The notes under the pieces were generated by a model. It worked only from the letters and a program-made list of their open reading frames with translations. It was not told the origin of the DNA and did not search any database. The position numbers and the translations under genes were made by a program. Positions 39,511-47,681 of a stretch of 47,681 bases of DNA are shown here, in pieces. Source of the DNA: Nitrospinota bacterium (lineage in GTDB: Bacteria > 2-12-FULL-45-22 > JACOWJ01); contig JACOWJ010000027.1 in the NCBI GenBank assembly GCA_016176845.1, positions 1-47,681 of the forward strand. The letters run 5' to 3'. Position 1 is the first letter of the stretch. The number at the start of each line of letters is the position of its first letter.

Positions 39511-42500
39511 ATGAAAACGAAGGGGTGGAGGGGGGTGGGAGCGGCCTTTTTGTCCTGGCTGCTCCTGGCCGGGATAGGGGCGGGAGCGGCGGAAGGGGCG
39601 CTTCTTCGTCGGGAGAACGTCGAGCTGGTCAAGCAGATCGGCGGAAGCGCCCTCTCAGTGACCCTCCAGGGAAACCTGGCCTACCTGGGGCTGGGGCCGA
39701 CCTTGCACCTCCTGGACGTGAAAAGGCCGGAGTCTCCCGAGCTGAAAGGGAGGATCCTCCTGCCCGGCCTGGTGAAAGGCATCGCGGTCTCCGGCCGCCA
39801 TGCTTACGTGGCCAACGGCAAGGGAGGCCTGCGGATCGTGAATGTCGCCATCCCGGCCTCTCCGCGGGAAGTGGGCGCCACGGATATAGAGGATTTCGCG
39901 CCCGATATCCCCGAGGAGGCCGTGGGGATCTACGTCTCCGAGCAAGGGGATCAAACGTATGCCTACGTGGCCGCGGGGAAGGAAGGCCTGCGCGTGATCG
40001 ATGTCTCCGACCCCAGTGCTCCCCGAGAGGTCGCCAGCTACCCCTCCGCCGAAGAGATCGAGAAATCTGCGACGGAAGGGGAGGGCGCCATGACCGAGGT
40101 CAGGGGGGTCTATGTCTCCGCCCAGGGGGACAAGACTTATGCCTATGTGGTGGGAGAGTTAGCAAAGGCAACCATTGTAACACCTGCCGCAAAAAAGAAA
40201 AATTTATGGGTATTGGACGTCTCCGATCCTGCCTCCCCCAAAGGCCCGGTAGCGGAGCTGGCCATCGAGGGGGAGGCCGCGGGGGTCGATGTTTCCCATG
40301 GCTATGTCTATGTGGCGGCAGGGGAAGAGGGACTGACGGTCGCCAGGATCGAGGCGGATGGCGCGGGCGCGATCTCCTCTCTGGAGGAGGTAGGCCATTA
40401 TAAGGCCGATGGTTATGCCTCCGGGGTGGTGGTGTCAGGCCCTTATGCCTACATGGCTTATGGGAAGAGGGGCCTGCGGGTGATCCAGGTGGAAAACCCC
40501 TCCTTTTTGCGGGAGGTGGGGACCTACCGGTCGATCGCTGAGGGAACCAACGAGGCCATGCCCACTTTCGCTTATGGGATCGCGGCAACCGGTTCCTACG
40601 CTTACCTGGCCAATGGCCGCCTCGGCCTGGAGGTCGTCGAGCTCTTGAATCCCGCTGCCCCCAAAAAGGTGGCGGACTATCATGACGCCATCGGCTTCGT
40701 CTCGGGGTTTTTCGCCTCCGGGCAGGATGCCTGCGCGGTTGCCGGGACTTATGGTCTGGATGTGCTGAAGATAGCGGATCCCTTATCCATCCAGGAGATC
40801 GATCCGTCGGAGGGAACCTCCTTCTATTATACCCGTCCGCAGTTCGAGGACCGGCTTCCCTTGACGCAAGGAGGGATGTTTATCTCCGGCGGCCATCCAC
40901 GCACGGGGGACACGGGAGGCCACCTCTTCCTGGCAACTGGCGAGCTCGGGCTGGCGGTGGGGGATATCAAGCCCGATTTTACCGGTACGGCGGGATTTTA
41001 CCCCCCCTTGGACCCTCAGCCGGATGAGGTCGTCAGGTTCGCCTCGGGGGTTTTCGTGGTGGGCACCACTGCCTACCTGGCCGACCGGGATGCCGGCCTG
41101 ATCGTCCTGGACGTCTCCAATCCCATCCCCCATGCCCATCCCAACCCGGTCAAGAGGCTCGGGCAACTGGTCAAGACGGATGAGCGATGGGGGGAGAAGA
41201 AGGGCTGGGGGGCGGAAGGGATCTTCGTCGCGGCTCGGGGAGCCAACACTTACGCCTACGTGGCCGCGGGGGAGGACGGATTGAAGCTCGTGGACGTCAC
41301 CAATCCCGCCGAGCTCGCCCCAGACAAGGAGATCGGTGCCCTTGACACGCCCGCTCCCGCTGTGGCGGCCTTCATCTCGGGCAATTACGCTTACGTGGCC
41401 GCTGGGGACCTGCTGGTGGTGGACGTCTCCGATCCCACCAAGCCTGAGCAGAGGGGCCGTTACGACGTTCCGGGGCGGGCCACCTGGGTCCAGGTGGCCA
41501 ACGGGCTGGCCTACGTGGTGGACCAGGCGGGCGGCCTGCTGGTGGTGGACGTCTCCGACCCGGACTTTCCCAGCAAAGCGGGTCACTTCGACACCCCGGG
41601 CCAGATCCAGGGGGTCTTCGTCTCGGGCGGGTATGCCTACGTCTCCGATGGGGACGGGGGGCTCCTGATCCTGCGTTACCTTCCCCCCGCCCCGCCGGGT
41701 CCCGATCTCGTCCTCGATCCCTCTAACCTGTGGTTTGGGGAGGTGGTCATCGACACGACGCGGGAGTTAAGCCTTACTCTCAGCAACCGGAGCGTCGAGG
41801 ATCCCGTCATGATTGGTAGCCTCTGGATTGAAGGCGAAGCCTTTTCCCTGGTCGAGACGGCCTTGGCCCCCTTCTCCCTGACCCCGGGTGAATCTCAAGC
41901 GATCCAGGTGCGCTTTTCCCCCACCCTGGTAGGGTTGCAAAGGGGCGTGGTGACCCTCATCAGCGATGACCCCCAGCAGGGCGCCCTCAGCCTGCCCCTG
42001 GCGGGCCAGGGGGTCCTGGCCCCTGACATCAATCTCTCGCAGACTCTCCTGGGCTTCGGGGAGGTGGCGGTGGGCGACTCCCAGGAATTGGAGATCACCC
42101 TCTCCAACGAGGGAGAGGGGATCCTTACCGTCCGGGAGCTCCCCATCGACATTGACCGATTCGCCATCCTCTCCCCGTCCGTTCCCTTCCAGGTCGCTCC
42201 CAAGGGCTCACGGCAGGTCGTGGTGCGTTTTTCCCCCCAATCCCCCGAGCCTCAGAGTGCCATCCTGCGCATCGTCAGCAACGACCCCGATGAGTCCCCA
42301 TTCCCTGTGACCCTCTCGGGCAACGGAGTCCCGGTCCAGCTGGCCATCAACGGCGGGGCAAATTCCACCTTGAACAGGAAAGTCATCCTGGGAGTCTCTG
42401 TTCCCAAGGACGTGTCGAAGGCGCGCTTTTCCAACGACGGCTCCAAGTGGTCCTCCTGGAAACACACCCCCAGGGTCCGATCCTGGAGCCTGAGCAAAGG

Positions 42501-42597
42501 AGAGGGGGTTAAACAGGTTTGGGGGGAGTTCAAGACCGACAAGGGTAGGGTCCTGAGGGCCAGCGATACCATTACCCTGAAGGGCAAGGGGCGTTGA
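39511..42597 (+). CDS. exported LVIVD-repeat beta-propeller protein with two ASH domains
   Basis: A 1028-residue secreted protein. ATG 39511 follows GAGGAGGAG and gives a signal peptide (GAAFLSWLLLAGIGAGAAEG). Residues about 30-720 consist of LVIVD repeats of about 40-60 residues with the recurring pattern YAYVA..G..GL.VVDVSDP..P. They are predicted to form one or more beta-propellers. Two ASH/choice-of-anchor-D modules begin near residues 731 and 838. The C-terminal 90 residues carry ARFSNDGSKWSSWK, a domain also present in the peptidase before. It has no catalytic motif and is probably a surface scaffold or binding protein. The next gene is a paralogue with a closely matching N-terminus (RENVELV...GGSALSV). 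Confidence 0.85.
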   Translation: MKTKGWRGVGAAFLSWLLLAGIGAGAAEGALLRRENVELVKQIGGSALSVTLQGNLAYLGLGPTLHLLDVKRPESPELKGRILLPGLVKGIAVSGRHAYVANGKGGLRIVNVAIPASPREVGATDIEDFAPDIPEEAVGIYVSEQGDQTYAYVAAGKEGLRVIDVSDPSAPREVASYPSAEEIEKSATEGEGAMTEVRGVYVSAQGDKTYAYVVGELAKATIVTPAAKKKNLWVLDVSDPASPKGPVAELAIEGEAAGVDVSHGYVYVAAGEEGLTVARIEADGAGAISSLEEVGHYKADGYASGVVVSGPYAYMAYGKRGLRVIQVENPSFLREVGTYRSIAEGTNEAMPTFAYGIAATGSYAYLANGRLGLEVVELLNPAAPKKVADYHDAIGFVSGFFASGQDACAVAGTYGLDVLKIADPLSIQEIDPSEGTSFYYTRPQFEDRLPLTQGGMFISGGHPRTGDTGGHLFLATGELGLAVGDIKPDFTGTAGFYPPLDPQPDEVVRFASGVFVVGTTAYLADRDAGLIVLDVSNPIPHAHPNPVKRLGQLVKTDERWGEKKGWGAEGIFVAARGANTYAYVAAGEDGLKLVDVTNPAELAPDKEIGALDTPAPAVAAFISGNYAYVAAGDLLVVDVSDPTKPEQRGRYDVPGRATWVQVANGLAYVVDQAGGLLVVDVSDPDFPSKAGHFDTPGQIQGVFVSGGYAYVSDGDGGLLILRYLPPAPPGPDLVLDPSNLWFGEVVIDTTRELSLTLSNRSVEDPVMIGSLWIEGEAFSLVETALAPFSLTPGESQAIQVRFSPTLVGLQRGVVTLISDDPQQGALSLPLAGQGVLAPDINLSQTLLGFGEVAVGDSQELEITLSNEGEGILTVRELPIDIDRFAILSPSVPFQVAPKGSRQVVVRFSPQSPEPQSAILRIVSNDPDESPFPVTLSGNGVPVQLAINGGANSTLNRKVILGVSVPKDVSKARFSNDGSKWSSWKHTPRVRSWSLSKGEGVKQVWGEFKTDKGRVLRASDTITLKGKGR

Positions 42598-42719
42598 GGC
42601 CTGATATGTGCCTATTGAACGTGGAAGGCGTAGCACACGGAAACCGCCAAAATAAATAATGCCAGGTTTTGCATATTAGCACTCGTAAGCCGCCATAGAA
42701 TAGAAAAGAGGAGATGGTG

Positions 42720-45700
42720 ATGGGAAGAAGAGGGGGGGAGAAGGGGATCGGATTACTACTCTTCTTGTTTGGCCTGTGGATGTGGGTCCCACTGGCGTGG
42801 TCGGCGGGTCCTCCCCAGCGAGAGAACGTGGAGCTGATCTCCCAGGTGGGCGGGAGCGCCCTGTCGGTCTTTGTCCAGGGCAAGGTCGCTTACGTGGGCC
42901 TGGGCTCCAGCCTCCACGTGGTGGACGTCTCCGATCCCGCTTCTCCGCGATCCCTGGGCCAGGTCACCCTGCCTGGCCTGGTGGAAGACATCTTCGTCGC
43001 GGGTTCCCTGGCCTACGTGGCCAATGGGAAGTTCGGCCTGCGGGTGGTAGATGTATCAACTCCCACTTCTCCCCAAGAGATAGGGCGCCTGGACACCCTG
43101 GGCGGATATGCCCGGGGGGTCTTTTTCTCGGGCGGCTTTGCCTACGTGGCTTCCGGGACTGAAGGCCTGTGGGTGATCGACGTCTCCGATCCGGCCAATC
43201 CTGTCCAGAGAGGACAGCAGAAGGTCGAAGGTTTGACCGCCAACGGGGTCAATGTCTCGGGCTCCTTTGCTTATGTGGCCGCGGGAGTCGGAGTGATTGG
43301 GGGAGAGCTCCAGATCCTTGACATCTCCAACCCTGACCTTCCTCTCTCGAAGAGTTCCTTCCCTTTGCCCTCGGTGGCTTATGGGGTCCACGTCCTGGGG
43401 AACTTCGCCTACGTGGCCAACGGGCTGGGAGGCCTGAGAGCGGTCGATGTCTCGAAGCCTGACGCTCCCCAAAAGGCGGCCACCTATGGTACCCCGGACA
43501 TCGCCCTCCGGGTTTACGTTTCTCTACCCTATGCTTATGTGGCTGATGCCAAAGGGGGCCTGCGGGTGATCAACGTGGGGAACCCGGCCTTCTTCTGGGA
43601 GGTGGGTCATCTGAACACTCCGGGATTTAACTGGGATGGGAGCGCCCTGGGGATCTATGGGGTGGGCTCCACGGTCTACGTGGCCAATGGAGATTTCGGC
43701 CTGGCGGTCATCGATGTCTCCAGTCCCAGCGCCCCTGGGGTCCTGGGGGAATACAAGGGCGCCTCCGGATTGGCTGGATCGGTTGCGGATGTCTTTATCT
43801 CCGGAATCTATGCCTACCTCCCGGCCTTCGATTATGCCTTTCAGATCGCGGATTTCTCCAACCTCCTGTCCCCCGTATTCAAGGGGTTTTACGATCCTCC
43901 TCCCCCGACTTCGGCCGAGCATGATCCTCCGGGCCTGAACATCTCGTCCCTCTTCGTGACGGACGATTGGGTCGGGATCGCCGATGGGGGAACCGTGTCA
44001 GCGGATGGGCAGCAATATGGGTTCCGAGCTGTGCAGGTGAAGGACCCCTCTGCCCCCTTCGAGGATCCGGCCTGGACCCAACACGTCCCGGGCTTGGGCA
44101 TTCTCAATCCTGTCCAAGGACCTGCCACGGACGTCTTCCTGATTAGCTTCAGCCGGGTTCCCATAAGCCCGCCCAGAACCGACATTTTGGCCTACATGGC
44201 CACACCGGAGGGCCTGACAGTGGTGGACATGGGTCCCCTTCCCACGCCCCCACCGAATGTCCTCCCGGTCCCGGTGAAGCTGGGGAGCTACCCGGCGGAG
44301 GGGGCCCGGAAGGTCTTCGTTGCCGCCAACACCACGGCCACTTATGCCTACCTGGTGGGCGATTTCGGCCTGAAGATCCTGGACGTCACCAACTCGGCCA
44401 ATATCGCAGAAGTGGGAAGCCTGTCCACCGGGAGCACCCCCGCCACCTCGATCTTCGTGAACCTCCCGTACGCCTATGTGACGGTAGACTCGGAGTTGTG
44501 GGTGATCCAGGTTTATGACCTCGCCGCGGGCCGGCCGTTTGCCTCGCCCCAGCGGATCTACGATCCCATTCCCCTTGAGGGAGAGGCGACGGGCATCTTC
44601 TTCTCCGGTTCCTCGGCCTACGTGATCCTGAGCGGATTCGGATTGAAGGTCTTCGATTTCACCGATCCCCTGGTCCGCCCTGTCTCGCCCGTAGCCGTCT
44701 ACGAGACCCCCGGTCAGGCCATGGACCTCTTTATAGACCAGGGCCGAATCTACCTGGCCGACGGGGATGGAGGCCTCTTCATCTTGCGTTATCCCATTGG
44801 CCCCAACGTTAAGAAGATAGGCAACGTCAAGAAGAAGATGGGCAACCTGCCCCACTCCAGCAACGACCCCAAACAGCCCTCAGCAAAGATGGCCGTCTCG
44901 GCCCCGGCCCTGGATGCCCCCCAAATCGTTCTGGACCCCACTGCGCTCGACTTCGGGGATGTCGCCCTGGCCAGCTCAATAGACCTCCCTCTCACAATTT
45001 CCAACGCGGGCACCCAGCCCCTCACGGTGAGCTCCCTGCAGCTGGGCGGGGCGGAGGCCTCTCAGTACTCGCTGGTGAATCCCCCGGCGCTTCCCTTTAC
45101 CCTGGCTCCTAACGCCTCCCAGAGTCTCACGGTGCGCTTCTCGCCCACGACTGCGGGGAGCAAGGCGGCCAGCCTGACCTTTGCCAGCAACGATCCCGAT
45201 GAGGCCTCGGTCCAGGTGGCCCTCTCCGGGTGGGGTGGGCTGGTCCCCGACATCGCCGTGGAGCCTGTTGCGCTCGACTTCGGGGATGTGGAGGTGGGGG
45301 CCTCGAAGGACCTCCGGCTCACGGTCTCCAACCCTGGGGCCAAGGAGCTCATCGTGAGCTCCCTGCAGTTTGGGGGAGCCAATGGGTCGGAGTTCTCGCT
45401 GGTGGGGGCAGTGGCGCTGCCCCTGACGCTGGCCCCTGGGGCCTCGCAGCTCCTCACGGTGCGCTTCTCGCCCAGGGCGGCCGGAGCCAAGTCGGGCACG
45501 CTGACCCTTACGAGCAACGACCCCAATCAGCCCACGGTCTCGGTAAGCCTGTCGGGCGGTGACGCCCCGGATATCGATCTGCTTCCTGTGGACGACAAGG
45601 GCAAGCCTGTGCTCGACTTCACTGATAATCTCCAGGTGGGTAAGTTCGAGGAAAAGACCCTCACCATTAAGAACGTGGGCAGCCGGCCGTTGACCGTGAC

Positions 45701-47681
45701 CTCCCTGACTGTGACCTCCCTGGCCGTGGATAACGCCTTCTCCCTGGTGGGAGATGTGAGCGTTCCCTTCGATGTGCCCACGGGAGGCGAAAAGACCGTG
45801 ACGGTGCGCTTCTCGCCCATCGAGGATGGGGGCAATGCTAATAAGGGCACCCTGACCATTGAAAGCAACGACCCTGATGAGTCTTCTGTCGATGTAGAGT
45901 TGAAGGGGTGGGGACCCCATATCACCCTGGAGCCGGATGAGCTGGACTTCGGGACGGTCTCGCCGGGTACCTCCGAAGACCGCCTCCTCACAGTGACGAA
46001 CACGGGGGCGGAGGATCTCATCGTGGACCACGTGACGTTGGGAAAAGACGACCCACCCGACCCATCCGACGACCCGTCCGTCTTTTCCCTGGTGGGACTT
46101 GTGGGGCCTTTCAAGCTAGCCCCGGGAGCGTTCCGGATTTTCACGGTGCGCTTCTCACCCATCAGCGAGAGTGAGGATCCCAAGACGGCCACCCTGACCT
46201 TTACCAGCAACGACTCTGACCGGAAAACAGGCAAGGTGGAGCTGTCGGGGCGGGGATTAAACGCTCCGCAGATCACCCTGGATCTGCTCTCCGACGAGGT
46301 GCTGGACGATCCCCAAAATCTTCTGTTGGACTTCGGGACCGTCTCCACCTCTGAGTCGAAAGACCTCACCATCACCGTCACCAACGCTGGTAACAAGGAT
46401 TTGGAGGTGACTTCTCTGGAGGTGGGAGGGACCAATGCTTCCGACTTCTTCGTGGTGTCGCCGGCGGCGCCCAAATTTACCCTGAAACCGGGGGATCCCC
46501 CACAGACCATTACCGTGCGCTTCTCGCCCATCAGCGAGAGCAAGGACCCCAAGACGGCCACCCTGATCATTAGAAGCAACGACCCCGACCACGATGAGAA
46601 CCCGAAGGGTGAGCTTCCCATTCAGGTGAGGCTGTCGGGGATAGCCCAGAATGCCCCCCATATCGTCCTGGACACAAGGGTATTGAACTTCGGGAAGGTC
46701 ATGGTGAGAAGCTCGAAGGATCTCACCGTCACGGTTTCCAACGAGGGGAGTCAGAATCTCATTGTGGACCCCATGAGACTGACCCAGTTTGAGAGAGGGA
46801 CCGGTGAGTTCTCCCTGGAAGGATTTAAGCAGGTCGGCTTTACCCTGACCCCGAAGGGCACCCCGGGGGCCTCCCAGGCCATTACTGTGCGCTTCAAGCC
46901 GACCAGCAAAGGGACCAACGGCGGCTTCCTGGACTTTTTTAGCAACGACCCCTTGCGGCCTTTGATCTGGACGACCCTGTTGGGAGAGGGCGTGGATCAG
47001 CCGCAGATCACCCTGGATCTGGACAGCAAGGATCCCAAGGACGTGCTGGACTTCGGAGATGTCGACCTGGGCAGCTCGAAAGATCTCTCTTTTACCATCT
47101 CCAATACGGGTACCCAAGATCTTATCGTGAGCTCCCTGGAATTGGCAGAGGCGGAGTTCTCCCTGGTGGGCGTGGTGACGGTCCCCTTCACCCTGAAGCC
47201 GGGGGGTCCCCCAAAGACCATTACCGTGCGCTTCACGCCCACCCAGGAGGGGAGTAAGGCGGGCAGCCTGACCCTGGTCAGCAACGATCCCGACCGGCGC
47301 CGGGCCGTGGTGACCCTGTCGGGCTGGTCGCCTAAGATCGAGGTGGAGCCGGAAAAGCTCGATTTTGGGAATGTCGCCCCGGGTGCTTCTTTTGATCGCA
47401 CCCTCACCGTCAGAAACACAGGAGCCAAGGATCTCAAGGTGACCTCCCTGACGCTGGAGGGCTCCGACTTCTCCCTGGTAGGCGCCGTGACGATCCCCTT
47501 CACCCTGACCCCGAAGGGCTCCGCGGGAGACTCCAAAACCCTCACGCTGCGCTTCCGGCCAGACATCGATGGGGACAGGACAGGCAAGCTGACCCTGGAA
47601 AGCAATGACCCCAAACGACCCAAGGTCGATGTGGTCCTGTCGGGCCACGGGGGACTGGTCCCCCGGATTGAGTTCGATCCC
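42720..47681 (+). CDS. exported LVIVD-repeat protein with at least eight ASH domains, 3' truncated by window edge
   Basis: The frame is open from ATG 42720 (GAGGAG 6 nt upstream; ATG 42714 is too close to that site) to the last base, at least 1654 residues. A signal peptide (IGLLLFLFGLWMWVPLAW) is followed by LVIVD repeats (about 35-690) with YAYVA/GLRVVDVS patterns. A lysine-rich linker comes next (KKIGNVKKKMGNL). From about 735 come eight complete ASH/choice-of-anchor-D modules of about 105-125 residues and the start of a ninth. Each has L-D-F-G near its start, F-(S/T/V)-L-V in the middle and T-V-R-F-S-P followed by S-N-D-P near its end. The modules differ in length through acidic inserts. 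It is probably a long surface fibre or adhesin-like scaffold. No enzyme motif is seen. Confidence 0.85.
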   Translation, partial: MGRRGGEKGIGLLLFLFGLWMWVPLAWSAGPPQRENVELISQVGGSALSVFVQGKVAYVGLGSSLHVVDVSDPASPRSLGQVTLPGLVEDIFVAGSLAYVANGKFGLRVVDVSTPTSPQEIGRLDTLGGYARGVFFSGGFAYVASGTEGLWVIDVSDPANPVQRGQQKVEGLTANGVNVSGSFAYVAAGVGVIGGELQILDISNPDLPLSKSSFPLPSVAYGVHVLGNFAYVANGLGGLRAVDVSKPDAPQKAATYGTPDIALRVYVSLPYAYVADAKGGLRVINVGNPAFFWEVGHLNTPGFNWDGSALGIYGVGSTVYVANGDFGLAVIDVSSPSAPGVLGEYKGASGLAGSVADVFISGIYAYLPAFDYAFQIADFSNLLSPVFKGFYDPPPPTSAEHDPPGLNISSLFVTDDWVGIADGGTVSADGQQYGFRAVQVKDPSAPFEDPAWTQHVPGLGILNPVQGPATDVFLISFSRVPISPPRTDILAYMATPEGLTVVDMGPLPTPPPNVLPVPVKLGSYPAEGARKVFVAANTTATYAYLVGDFGLKILDVTNSANIAEVGSLSTGSTPATSIFVNLPYAYVTVDSELWVIQVYDLAAGRPFASPQRIYDPIPLEGEATGIFFSGSSAYVILSGFGLKVFDFTDPLVRPVSPVAVYETPGQAMDLFIDQGRIYLADGDGGLFILRYPIGPNVKKIGNVKKKMGNLPHSSNDPKQPSAKMAVSAPALDAPQIVLDPTALDFGDVALASSIDLPLTISNAGTQPLTVSSLQLGGAEASQYSLVNPPALPFTLAPNASQSLTVRFSPTTAGSKAASLTFASNDPDEASVQVALSGWGGLVPDIAVEPVALDFGDVEVGASKDLRLTVSNPGAKELIVSSLQFGGANGSEFSLVGAVALPLTLAPGASQLLTVRFSPRAAGAKSGTLTLTSNDPNQPTVSVSLSGGDAPDIDLLPVDDKGKPVLDFTDNLQVGKFEEKTLTIKNVGSRPLTVTSLTVTSLAVDNAFSLVGDVSVPFDVPTGGEKTVTVRFSPIEDGGNANKGTLTIESNDPDESSVDVELKGWGPHITLEPDELDFGTVSPGTSEDRLLTVTNTGAEDLIVDHVTLGKDDPPDPSDDPSVFSLVGLVGPFKLAPGAFRIFTVRFSPISESEDPKTATLTFTSNDSDRKTGKVELSGRGLNAPQITLDLLSDEVLDDPQNLLLDFGTVSTSESKDLTITVTNAGNKDLEVTSLEVGGTNASDFFVVSPAAPKFTLKPGDPPQTITVRFSPISESKDPKTATLIIRSNDPDHDENPKGELPIQVRLSGIAQNAPHIVLDTRVLNFGKVMVRSSKDLTVTVSNEGSQNLIVDPMRLTQFERGTGEFSLEGFKQVGFTLTPKGTPGASQAITVRFKPTSKGTNGGFLDFFSNDPLRPLIWTTLLGEGVDQPQITLDLDSKDPKDVLDFGDVDLGSSKDLSFTISNTGTQDLIVSSLELAEAEFSLVGVVTVPFTLKPGGPPKTITVRFTPTQEGSKAGSLTLVSNDPDRRRAVVTLSGWSPKIEVEPEKLDFGNVAPGASFDRTLTVRNTGAKDLKVTSLTLEGSDFSLVGAVTIPFTLTPKGSAGDSKTLTLRFRPDIDGDRTGKLTLESNDPKRPKVDVVLSGHGGLVPRIEFDP

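Noticed and set aside
44976-47648. Minus-strand open frames opposite the ASH array
   Set aside because: They repeat in step with the ASH modules, lack start signals and have skewed composition. The plus-strand frame is continuous and was checked at several points.

Overview
The window is bacterial, GC-rich genomic DNA with short AT-rich spacers. It suggests an anaerobic Gram-negative bacterium. The evidence is an oxygen-sensitive glycyl radical enzyme with its activase, two radical SAM/SPASM proteins, an RND efflux pump with a lipoprotein adaptor, and many exported beta-rich proteins. The gene mix would suit an uncultured Desulfobacterota-like or similar anaerobic lineage, but no marker gene here fixes the taxonomy.

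Layout. (1) 1-4770: accessory region with a partial membrane protein, a spacer full of inverted repeats, a secreted hypothetical protein, a membrane-anchored TPR protein, an integrase remnant and a tRNA-Arg(GCG). (2) 5085-12589: an acyl-CoA block with two tandem class III CoA-transferases, an alpha/beta-hydrolase, a fused class I CoA-transferase, a crotonase-family protein and a metallo-beta-lactamase-fold protein. (3) 12918-20017: a TetR regulator, then an amidohydrolase_2 protein, an RND adaptor and pump, and a second near-identical amidohydrolase. (4) 20236-24454: an 847-residue glycyl radical enzyme whose active-site loop reads GCLAP, a Uma2-family protein, and the glycyl-radical activase. 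(5) 24579-31168: two paralogous AhbC/AhbD/NirJ-like radical SAM proteins, a chelatase/MoxR-type AAA+ ATPase, a VWA-domain partner and an 11-residue-repeat coiled-coil protein. (6) 31172-34159, minus strand: a double M16 peptidase. (7) 34412-47681: exported proteins, namely a small one, an M36/M4-like peptidase with four PPC domains, and two large LVIVD-repeat/ASH-domain proteins, the last running off the window.

Working model (inference). Regions 2 to 4 look like one catabolic island. The glycyl radical enzyme would make or break a bond in an unknown substrate, the CoA-transferases would activate the acids, and the crotonase and hydrolases would process the products. TetR and the pump would handle a toxic or hydrophobic compound. 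Region 5 looks like a separate maturation module, possibly for a tetrapyrrole or metal cofactor.

The most unusual structural signal is a set of spacers built from 7-bp-period arrays. The unit differs from place to place (CCTAAAA, CCCCTAA, CCCCTGT, TTTTCAA, TGCAAAA), but most are folded into inverted repeats and bounded by recurring short modules. Two of them enter coding sequence: the N-terminus of the second radical SAM protein and the linker of the M16 peptidase.
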